A stretch of 38,333 nucleotides of DNA, taken from positions 1-38,333 of the IMG/VR virus record IMGVR_UViG_3300048020_000268; one strand, given 5' to 3'. A program made the position numbers and the translations under genes. Source of the DNA: a virus. Shown here in pieces: positions 8,133 through 15,223 of this stretch (its first letter is position 1; the number at the start of each line of letters is the position of its first letter). Under the pieces are notes generated by a model. It saw nothing but the letters and a program-made list of their open reading frames with translations. It searched no databases and was not told the origin of the DNA.

Positions 8133-9061
8133 TGGGCATCTCTGAACAAAAACTTCTCAATCTTCTGCAAAAAGTATTAGGAACTGGAAAAATCGTCTCT
8201 AAAGACGAGGCTATGTTTATGTGTCCATTTTCACATCATAGAAAACCCAAACTTGCTATTAATTTATCTACACAAAGGTGGCAAAGTTGGATTGATACAA
8301 ATGCAAAAGGCAGATCAATCTATGGTTTATTCAAAAAGATGAATGTTGCTCCACAATATCTTACGGAATTATCTAGAATTGTAAAGATACCAAAAAACAC
8401 ACAACAAACCGAAGAGGAAGAGATAAAAGTTCACCTTCCATACGAATTTACATCGTTGCAGTATGACACCAAAAAAACAAGAGCATCAAAGGTTGCGTTT
8501 AATTACCTAAGACAACGAAACATATTTTCTTATGATATAGAAAGATATAATATTGGATATTGTGAAAGTGGTGATTATGCCAATAGAATCATAGTACCAT
8601 CATATGATTGTGACAATAATTTAAATTATTTTATAGCAAGAGATTTTACAGGAACTGCGTATTTACGATACAAAAATCCACCAGTCAGTAAAGATGTTGT
8701 GGTGTTTGAGAATCAAATTGATTTCTCTGAACCACTTATTTTTTGTGAGGGTGTATTTGATGCTATGGCAATTCGTAGAAATGCAATTCCACTATTGGGG
8801 AAGAATATTCCAAGTAAACTAAAAACAAAATTAGTTGAGCATGGAGTTTCTGAAGTATGTATCGTTCTTGATAATGATGCATTCAAAAACGCATTACAAA
8901 TTTCCGAAACATTGATGAACGAAAATGTTCGTGTCAAATTGGTAAAAATGGGAAATGACGATGCGGCGGACATTGGGTTTAATAAAATAATTCATAAAAT
9001 TAGAAATGCAGAACTTCTTGATTTTAGTGAATTGATGAAGCAAAAGTTATGCATGAACTAA
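8132..9061 (+). CDS. DNA primase, DnaG/T4 gp61-like, with Toprim domain
   Basis: 309 residues from GTG 8132, which overlaps the preceding TAG by one base; a TTG at 8114 is an alternative. The N-terminal segment CPFSHHRKPKLAINL followed by WQSW aligns by eye with the zinc-binding region of gp61/DnaG primases, but only C31 and H35/H36 remain of the usual ligands. The Toprim catalytic domain is intact: E206 in FCEGVFDA and the DxD pair D247/D249 in VLDNDAF. The protein would make RNA primers for lagging-strand synthesis with a helicase not in this window. It overlaps the next gene by 13 bases (ATG 9049), so the block is one operon. Confidence 0.82.
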   Translation: MGISEQKLLNLLQKVLGTGKIVSKDEAMFMCPFSHHRKPKLAINLSTQRWQSWIDTNAKGRSIYGLFKKMNVAPQYLTELSRIVKIPKNTQQTEEEEIKVHLPYEFTSLQYDTKKTRASKVAFNYLRQRNIFSYDIERYNIGYCESGDYANRIIVPSYDCDNNLNYFIARDFTGTAYLRYKNPPVSKDVVVFENQIDFSEPLIFCEGVFDAMAIRRNAIPLLGKNIPSKLKTKLVEHGVSEVCIVLDNDAFKNALQISETLMNENVRVKLVKMGNDDAADIGFNKIIHKIRNAELLDFSELMKQKLCMN

Positions 9062-9753
9062 AAACAAATTTAAAGAATGTTGAAAAAGTATATCATCTCG
9101 CAGACATTCATATAAGAAACGTAAAAAGACACAATGAATATTCATTGGTATTTGAAAACTTTTACAAACAAGTAAAAGAAGATAATCTTGATAATGCGAT
9201 AATTTTTATTGGTGGGGATATTGCTCATGCCAAAACAGAAATGAGTCCAGAGTTGATTCACCAAATATCTTCATTTTTAAGAGAGTGTTCTAAACTTCAT
9301 CCAACGATTGTAATTGCAGGAAATCATGATTGTAATTTGAATAATCCTGATCGTCTTGACGTACTATCACCTATACTTGATATGATGGACGATGACAATT
9401 TGTTTTATTTAAAAGATACTGGTGTATATAAATTAGGTGATGTTGCTATTGGAGTTTTTGGGATATTTGAAGAACCAGGTGAATATATCAAAGGTTCTGA
9501 CATAAAAGATGATTCTATTAAAACCAAGATTGCGGTATACCACGGTGCGGTAAAAAGAAGTAGAACCGATATAGGATATGTAGTTATGGGTGGTGATATT
9601 AATCTACCTATGTTTAATGGATATGATATTGTTATGCTTGGGGATATACACAAGTATCAAGTTTTGCAGGAGTATCAAACTGAGCATAGATTTATTCCTG
9701 AGAGTAAGATAGATGAATATAAATTAGAAGGATGGTGCGTTAGTGATGACTAA
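9049..9753 (+). CDS. SbcD/gp47 N-terminal half: metallophosphoesterase subunit of recombination nuclease
   Basis: 234 residues, shorter than full gp47/SbcD (over 330). All Mre11/SbcD metal-binding motifs are present in order: D19 and H21 (HLADIHIR), D57 (IGGDIAH), N92-H93-D94 (AGNHD), H165 (AVYHGA) and H201 (LGDIHKYQ). The protein stops 33 residues after the last motif, at the point where the family continues into a strand-rich cap. That missing part, including the SGSMIQQNHGE segment, is at the start of the gene at 10668. The gene has thus been split, with a glycosyltransferase-like gene in the gap. The stop overlaps that gene by eight bases. The catalytic core is intact, so the halves may work in trans. 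Confidence 0.85.
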   Translation: MHELKTNLKNVEKVYHLADIHIRNVKRHNEYSLVFENFYKQVKEDNLDNAIIFIGGDIAHAKTEMSPELIHQISSFLRECSKLHPTIVIAGNHDCNLNNPDRLDVLSPILDMMDDDNLFYLKDTGVYKLGDVAIGVFGIFEEPGEYIKGSDIKDDSIKTKIAVYHGAVKRSRTDIGYVVMGGDINLPMFNGYDIVMLGDIHKYQVLQEYQTEHRFIPESKIDEYKLEGWCVSDD

Positions 9754-10678
9754 TATACTCATAAGATGTAGAAACATACAAATCGGTGATACTTTGTTTG
9801 CAAGTAGTGTTGCAAAAAAACTGAAAGAAGAAAACCCAAACTGCGTAGTTCATTATGACATTTCTTTTTTACAACCAATTGAGTTGATGATGAACAATCC
9901 ATATATCGATGGGGTGTTTTATAAAGAATCTGCGGATATTCAATATGATGTAGTTTACAATCTAATTGATACAGATTTTGTAATTGATCCATATATATCG
10001 GCCGTTTCTCAACTTCAAAGGTTGTGCAATATTAAAAACTTCGACGATACCTTTGAAATTTATACAAACCCTCACCTTGATTATTCTATAAAGAAAAGTA
10101 TTCAAGAATTAAAAAACATAAATGAATTAGAAGATGGTGTAATTTTGGTAGGATATCAAGTAGATTGGGAACGAAAAAGTTATTTGTTTACAGAAGATGA
10201 ATATGAAAAAGCAGAAGGTGCAGAAGATGGATCAGGATACGGAAGTGGCAAACGAAATATTTATGATATAATAAATCCACTAGAGGTTAACTCAGATGTT
10301 TTGTTGCTTGCACTTGGTATAGAGGAAAAAATTTCCAAGCACTATCCCGAAATAAACTCTACAAACAAATTTTCTTTTACTGCAAGTTTAATTAAAAATT
10401 GCGACTATGTAATTGGTGCTGAAGGGTGTATTACAAATATGTCATCGGCAATTGGAACAAAAACTATTATTACAACTGATTACATTCATCAGTTGTTCGG
10501 TCCCAAAGGAATTAACTGGTTAAAGCAAGGAAGAGATTTTTCTAATTTAGAAAAAAGAACTCCGTTTTTAGGACCTCATGTGTATTTTCCAAATAATGGT
10601 CATGTGCATCTTAGTCCATATCTTACTGATTACGAGGTAGGGGAAGAAATTTTAGAAATTGTAACGAATGGAAGATAA
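9746..10678 (+). CDS. GT9-like (heptosyltransferase-type) glycosyltransferase, inserted in the SbcD gene
   Basis: 310 residues from ATG 9746 (a GTG at 9743 is also in frame). The N-terminus ILIRCRNIQIGDTLFASS matches the family 9 glycosyltransferase start (R..xIGDxxxxxP..). The C-terminal part has IGAEGCITNMSSAIGTKTII followed by QLFGP, like the donor-site motif of ADP-heptose:LPS heptosyltransferases. The middle (about 130-190) is poorly matched and includes an acidic Gly-rich linker (EGAEDGSGYGSG). It overlaps the SbcD half upstream by eight bases and the SbcD-SbcC gene downstream by eleven, so all three should be co-translated. A sugar transferase acting on host surface glycan, virion protein or phage DNA is possible; substrate unknown. 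Confidence 0.65.
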   Translation: MTNILIRCRNIQIGDTLFASSVAKKLKEENPNCVVHYDISFLQPIELMMNNPYIDGVFYKESADIQYDVVYNLIDTDFVIDPYISAVSQLQRLCNIKNFDDTFEIYTNPHLDYSIKKSIQELKNINELEDGVILVGYQVDWERKSYLFTEDEYEKAEGAEDGSGYGSGKRNIYDIINPLEVNSDVLLLALGIEEKISKHYPEINSTNKFSFTASLIKNCDYVIGAEGCITNMSSAIGTKTIITTDYIHQLFGPKGINWLKQGRDFSNLEKRTPFLGPHVYFPNNGHVHLSPYLTDYEVGEEILEIVTNGR

Positions 10679-13268
10679 AGAAACATACATAAAAGTAACA
10701 AGACATAATCCCGAAAAACCGGTTGTGGTTTATTCGGGTAGTATGATACAACAAAACCACGGGGAGTTGCCTTCTGGCCATGGTTATGTTTTATGGGATT
10801 TGAAAAATAGAACACACCAACAATATGATGTACATAATGAATATGGTTATTATACGGTTACGGTTCGTGATGGAAAGTGTGTTAGTGATTTATCTAAACT
10901 ACCAAATAAAGCAAGATTGCGTGTCAAGGTGTACAATACAACCGCAACTGAGACAAAGGAGATTATTGCAGAAATACGAAAGCAAACTAGTATAACGGAT
11001 TTAAATGTTACACGATGTGATGCAATTTCCGAAGCAAAAAAATTTGATCGTGACAACAAATTTGATTTCGGTGACATATCTCTTGCACAGATTCAAAATG
11101 ATTTAATTGAAGATTATCTAACTCGTAATTTTGTGGTTGATGAAGAGCAAATAAAAACTGCTCTTGACATTAATAAAGAAGTAAATGAAAAGTTGGTAAT
11201 TAAAGAGATACTTAAAAACTGTATTTGGAAACCAAAGAAGTTTGAGTTTGGAAATATGTTTAGTTACGGCGATGGAAATGTAATTGACTTTTCTAATATG
11301 AAAAGTGTTATGGGGTTGTTTGCTTCTAATGCAAGTGGTAAAAGTAGTGTAATGAGTGCATTGAGTTTTTGTTTATTTGATAAGTGTGACCGTGCGTTCA
11401 AGGCCTCACACGTATTGAATACACAAACGGATAATTTTTATTGTAAACTTAATTTTGAAATATCCAATATAAATTATTATATTGAAAGAACTGCATCCAC
11501 AAAAAAGAATGGAGATGTTACCGTTGTTGTAGATTTTTGGAAACTAGACGAAGATGGTCAGACCATTTCATTAAACGGTGAACAAAGAGCAGGAACAAAC
11601 GCACTTATTCGTGATCATGTAGGTTCTTATGATGACTTTGTATTAACTACTTTGAGTTTACAAAATAACAATGCGATTTTCATAGATAAAAGTCAGAGTG
11701 AAAGAAAAGACTTGCTTGCTCAATTTATGGGAATTGATATATTTGATCAATTGCACTCTACTGCATCTGAAGATATAAAAGAAATAAATGCATTATTAAA
11801 AAGATTTAATCGTGAAAATTTTGATGAAACATTGGTAGAGGTAACAGAAAAACTAAGCAGTATATCAGAACAATATTCAGAGCAGGAAAGTAAAACTAAT
11901 GTTGCACTACTAGAGCAAAAACGCATTAACAAAATTCTCTCAGATAAAAGTTCTAAATTTAAAAATTGTTCGTTTGATGAAGATAGTTCCGACATAGATA
12001 ATTTGGAATTTAATAAAAAGAACTTAGAAGATAGACTTGTGGTTGCAGAAGAACAAAGAGATGTAGAATCTGCACGAAAAAAAGAACTTGTAAATAAACG
12101 AGGAGACTTATCAAAAAGAATTTCTGAGTTATCTGATGTAGAAGAAAATTATGTAAAGGTTCTTAAAATAAGAGAAGAGGTTGTAATTGTTGATAAAGAC
12201 TTAGCAGTTTTGAGAACTTCGGTTAATGCAAAACTTGATAAATTAAAACATTATGATGATCACGAATATGATCCGAAATGTTCATATTGTGTAAACAACT
12301 CTAAAAACTTAATTGAAAGTGCAGAGCAAACCAAACAAGAACTTGACAAAGATAAAGCAGCCGCAGACGAACTTGTAAAACAAAAAGCAGTATATACAGA
12401 ACAATTAAGTGAATTTGAGAATGTAGAAGATGAATATGAAGAATTAAAAGATTTGAACAACACTTTCACACAAACTTCATTTGAAATCAACGAAGCAGAT
12501 TCAAAAGTTCTTGCTTTATCTAGTATGATAGAGTCACTTGAAAAGGATATAGTAATTAATAACAAGAACATTGATTCATACCATGAGTGTAAAGACATAA
12601 TTGAATTTAATAAAAAACTACAAGTCGAGGTAGATGCTCTTCAAGATAAGTTATTGTCTGTAAACAAAATAGCAAATGATGAAAGTGAAAAACTTCAAAC
12701 TCTTTTTGGTGAGGTAAAAATTGTTGAAAAAGAACACGAAGATATTCTTGCATCAATAGAAGAAGCAAAAAGCTACGAAAGAAAAAAACGAGGATATGAA
12801 CTTTATCTTGATGCTGTAAAACGAGATGGTATATCATATGAACTTATTTCTAAAACTATTCCAAGTATTGAAAGTGAAGTAAATAATATACTTTCTCAAA
12901 TCGTTGATTTCGGTATGAATCTCGAAATGGACGGAAAACATATTTACTCAAAGATTACTTACGAGGATCGTCATTGGCCATTAGAAATGTGCAGTGGCAT
13001 GGAACGATTCATAAGCAGTATTGCTATGCGTGTAGCACTTATCAATGTAAGTAGTCTTCCTCGTTCTAATTTCCTTGTTATTGATGAAGGGTGGGGTTCA
13101 TTAGACGGAGACAATATCAGCAGTGTATTTAATCTATTTACATATCTAAAAGGTCAGTTTGAGTTCATACTTGTTATAAGTCATTTGGATGTTATGAGAG
13201 ATATGGTAGACGAAATTGTAGAAATTCAAAAAGAAGGTTCATTTAGTAAGATAAATTACGGAGCATAA
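10668..13268 (+). CDS. SbcD C-terminal cap fused to SbcC/gp46 ATPase
   Basis: 866 residues. Residues 1-190 are the C-terminal part of SbcD/gp47: VVVYSGSMIQQNHGE, GHGYVLWDLKNRTHQQYD, then LRVKVYN and an RDNKFDFGD segment. Residues about 190-866 are SbcC/gp46: Walker A ASNASGKS (219-226), Q-loop LQNN near 331, a long coiled coil with zinc-hook CSYC (538-541), ABC signature CSGME (775-779), Walker B FLVIDE (802-807) and H-loop H839. gp46 and gp47 together process DNA ends for recombination-dependent replication. Here the ATPase carries the cap domain of its nuclease partner, which would link the two subunits even though the catalytic domain is a separate polypeptide. ATG 10668 overlaps the glycosyltransferase stop. 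Confidence 0.85.
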   Translation: MEDKETYIKVTRHNPEKPVVVYSGSMIQQNHGELPSGHGYVLWDLKNRTHQQYDVHNEYGYYTVTVRDGKCVSDLSKLPNKARLRVKVYNTTATETKEIIAEIRKQTSITDLNVTRCDAISEAKKFDRDNKFDFGDISLAQIQNDLIEDYLTRNFVVDEEQIKTALDINKEVNEKLVIKEILKNCIWKPKKFEFGNMFSYGDGNVIDFSNMKSVMGLFASNASGKSSVMSALSFCLFDKCDRAFKASHVLNTQTDNFYCKLNFEISNINYYIERTASTKKNGDVTVVVDFWKLDEDGQTISLNGEQRAGTNALIRDHVGSYDDFVLTTLSLQNNNAIFIDKSQSERKDLLAQFMGIDIFDQLHSTASEDIKEINALLKRFNRENFDETLVEVTEKLSSISEQYSEQESKTNVALLEQKRINKILSDKSSKFKNCSFDEDSSDIDNLEFNKKNLEDRLVVAEEQRDVESARKKELVNKRGDLSKRISELSDVEENYVKVLKIREEVVIVDKDLAVLRTSVNAKLDKLKHYDDHEYDPKCSYCVNNSKNLIESAEQTKQELDKDKAAADELVKQKAVYTEQLSEFENVEDEYEELKDLNNTFTQTSFEINEADSKVLALSSMIESLEKDIVINNKNIDSYHECKDIIEFNKKLQVEVDALQDKLLSVNKIANDESEKLQTLFGEVKIVEKEHEDILASIEEAKSYERKKRGYELYLDAVKRDGISYELISKTIPSIESEVNNILSQIVDFGMNLEMDGKHIYSKITYEDRHWPLEMCSGMERFISSIAMRVALINVSSLPRSNFLVIDEGWGSLDGDNISSVFNLFTYLKGQFEFILVISHLDVMRDMVDEIVEIQKEGSFSKINYGA

Positions 13269-13283
13269 AACATATTTAGATAT

Positions 13284-13292
13284 ATATTTATT
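13284..13292 (+). promoter_or_regulatory. Candidate late promoter box ATATTTATT
   Basis: ATATTTATT lies in the 43-base gap between SbcC and the kinase gene, 19 bases before ATG 13312. A second related run, TATTTATG, includes the start codon itself. No Shine-Dalgarno is visible. Confidence 0.35.
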
Positions 13293-13311
13293 ATGTACCT
13301 AAAATGTATTT

Positions 13312-14355
13312 ATGGAAAATTCTGAAGAAAATCAAAAAGTCCAAGAAACCCTGATTAAAGCAGGATTGCGTAAAGGATACTTTACACTTGTAGAGGGTGT
13401 ATATGACCCTGGCATTTTAAAAGCAGTATTTCTAGCAGGTGGTCCTGGTTCTGGTAAATCTGCTACTGTTGATACATTATTCAATTTTCCACCGGATGCA
13501 AGAAACTTATCACCAAGTGGATTAAAGATTGTTAATAGTGATCCTGCATTTGAGATATTACTAAAAAAAGCAGGATACGATTTAAATCTTGCTAAAATGG
13601 ACGACAAAACCTTTAGCAAAGTAACAAGCAATGATCCAAATAGTGTTCGTTCCCGTGCAAAGAAAATAATGCTTAAACAATTTGAGTTATTTAAAGATGG
13701 TCGTTTGGGTGTTATCGTTGATGGAACTGGTGATGATTATGCTAAAATATCAAAGCAAAAAAAAGAACTTGAAAAACTAGGATACGATTGTTATATGGTG
13801 TTTGTAAACACAACATTAGATGTGGCACAACAAAGAAACGCAATGCGTAAAAGAAAACTTCCACGAAAAATAGTAAAAGATATTTGGACAGATGTTCAAA
13901 AAAATCTTGGTAAGTTTCAAGGTTTGTTTAAAGCAAATTTTGTTATAGTAGATAATTCAGAAGATACTCGCAGTAAAACAAAACCTGGTAGATTAGATTT
14001 AGTTCCACGACTTATGAAAGAAGTTGCAAGATTTATATCCAAACCAATTCGTAATCCACTTGGAAAAAAGTGGATTAAAATGATGATGGCACATGATAGG
14101 GTGAGTAAGAGTGGTGATAAAAGAAATCGTATGAACGAAGAACTGGATATGGTTTCAATGGGAGATGTAGTTCTACCTATGGATTTGGAAAGACATTTAT
14201 CTCGTTCTATATTTGTAATTAAAAAATTTAAATTAAACGAAAGACGGAATCTTGCAATTATATCAAGACTGGTTGAAAGTTTAGAGTTGGATAGAAACCA
14301 ACTTAATAAATACTTCCATCAAATTAGAACATTAAAGTTCAGAGGAGAAAAATGA
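13312..14355 (+). CDS. P-loop kinase of zeta-toxin/polynucleotide kinase type with C-terminal helical domain
   Basis: 347 residues. A perfect Walker A, GGPGSGKS, lies at 43-50, followed by NSD (75-77) and a second strand GVIVDGTGDD with D137 as the likely Walker B-like acid. Basic residues in RNAMRKRKLPRK fit a lid. The arrangement is that of zeta-toxin/PNK-like small-molecule kinases, which are common in marine phages. Residues about 230-347 form an extra helical, basic domain (KKWIKMMMAHDR, FVIKKFKLNERRN) of unknown role. No antitoxin-like gene is adjacent, so a free-standing toxin is unlikely. A nucleotide, nucleic-acid end or sugar kinase is more probable. The stop overlaps the next gene's start (ATGATG). 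Confidence 0.7.
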   Translation: MENSEENQKVQETLIKAGLRKGYFTLVEGVYDPGILKAVFLAGGPGSGKSATVDTLFNFPPDARNLSPSGLKIVNSDPAFEILLKKAGYDLNLAKMDDKTFSKVTSNDPNSVRSRAKKIMLKQFELFKDGRLGVIVDGTGDDYAKISKQKKELEKLGYDCYMVFVNTTLDVAQQRNAMRKRKLPRKIVKDIWTDVQKNLGKFQGLFKANFVIVDNSEDTRSKTKPGRLDLVPRLMKEVARFISKPIRNPLGKKWIKMMMAHDRVSKSGDKRNRMNEELDMVSMGDVVLPMDLERHLSRSIFVIKKFKLNERRNLAIISRLVESLELDRNQLNKYFHQIRTLKFRGEK

Positions 14356-14705
14356 TGTTTGACAAAATACTTGATGAATTGATACTTGAAGATAAGTTGG
14401 GTGAGACATGGAGACTTGAAATGGCTCCAAATCATGCACATTATAGTTTTTCTTCATCAAAAAGTGGAAATGAAAAGTGGGCAAAACAATTGGCAATGAA
14501 ACTTTTAAAAAATGAAAAAGATGATTTTAAGTTCATTGGAATTTATAGTGAGGGTGAAACTGATCTTGGTCCAATCGTTGATGGATATATATTTCATTGC
14601 ACACCTGAGTACCTTGATAAAGCACCTCATTTGCATCGTGAGAAAAAAAAGGCCTGCAAACAACACATTAAAACAGGAAAAATTATTGAATATTTTGAGG
14701 ACTGA
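14352..14705 (+). CDS. Hypothetical protein, small, operon member
   Basis: 117 residues. AGGAG at 14343-14347 serves a double ATG (14352 and 14355); spacing is better for the second, so the protein may be one residue shorter. The N-terminus FDKILDELILEDKLGE is a short amphipathic helix rich in Leu and Glu. The rest is mixed alpha/beta with His pairs (PNHAHYSF, APHLHREKK) and two cysteines. I do not recognise a family. It overlaps the kinase stop and ends two bases before the next start, so it belongs to the same unit and is real by context. Confidence 0.6.
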   Translation: MMFDKILDELILEDKLGETWRLEMAPNHAHYSFSSSKSGNEKWAKQLAMKLLKNEKDDFKFIGIYSEGETDLGPIVDGYIFHCTPEYLDKAPHLHREKKKACKQHIKTGKIIEYFED

Positions 14706-14707
14706 TT

Positions 14708-15223
14708 ATGAGCATAAAAGAATACAAACGATACAAAGATGATCCGTTTTGGATGAAGTCAAAATATGATGGAGTTTCGGGTGAACAAAGACTACCTGTA
14801 CAACGAAGACTTCGCAAGGGTGGCATTAAGTTTAAGAAAGGTGATGAAATACTTTATTATCCAAAAGGAAAAGTGATTTTAGTCGGAAAAGAAGCAGAGC
14901 AAGCATACCGTGATTTTCAGGCAGCTGCACAGGATGAAGATTTTTATATGTCGATGTACGAGGGCAAAACTATGAATGAAATTAAAATAACAAGTAAAGA
15001 ATATAAACAAGCAATTGATTTTATGTCGGATATGCATTCCAGTATATTAAAAGCAAAAGACAAAGTTATAGCATTTCTTAAAAGAAAAGGATTTGATGAA
15101 ATGGCAGATGAACTTTCTCCTATGTCTAAAATTGAATTTAAGAAGTTTGTTGAAAAACGAGTGTATGAGCAAAAAATTAGAAAACAAATTCGTACAATTC
15201 TTTCTGAAATATTAAAAAAGTGA
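14708..15223 (+). CDS. Hypothetical basic protein
   Basis: 171 residues, Lys-rich. The start ATG 14708 has GAGG seven bases upstream and follows the previous stop by two bases. The N-terminal half (IKFKKGDEILYYPKGKVILV) looks like a small beta barrel or SH3-like strand set. The C-terminal half is helical (KAKDKVIAFLKRKGFDEMAD) and ends in KIRKQIRTILSEILKK, an amphipathic helix resembling the N-terminal peptides of several head-region proteins in this window. The stop TGA overlaps the GTG of the next gene. No known family recognised; nucleic acid binding is possible given the charge. Confidence 0.6.
   Translation: MSIKEYKRYKDDPFWMKSKYDGVSGEQRLPVQRRLRKGGIKFKKGDEILYYPKGKVILVGKEAEQAYRDFQAAAQDEDFYMSMYEGKTMNEIKITSKEYKQAIDFMSDMHSSILKAKDKVIAFLKRKGFDEMADELSPMSKIEFKKFVEKRVYEQKIRKQIRTILSEILKK

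Noticed and set aside
9700-10720. Group I intron or intein explanation for the split SbcD gene
   Set aside because: The inserted segment is almost entirely one intact open frame, leaving no space for a ribozyme core; the halves have their own stop and start in different frames and no intein end motifs.
13312-14355. Toxin-antitoxin system with the zeta-like kinase as toxin
   Set aside because: No small antitoxin-like gene is adjacent and the protein has an additional domain; a metabolic or repair kinase is more likely.
14512-14742. 76-codon open frame overlapping two + strand genes
   Set aside because: It lies in a different frame across two well-supported, ribosome-site-bearing genes, and its Ile/Lys-rich composition is that of a frame shadow.
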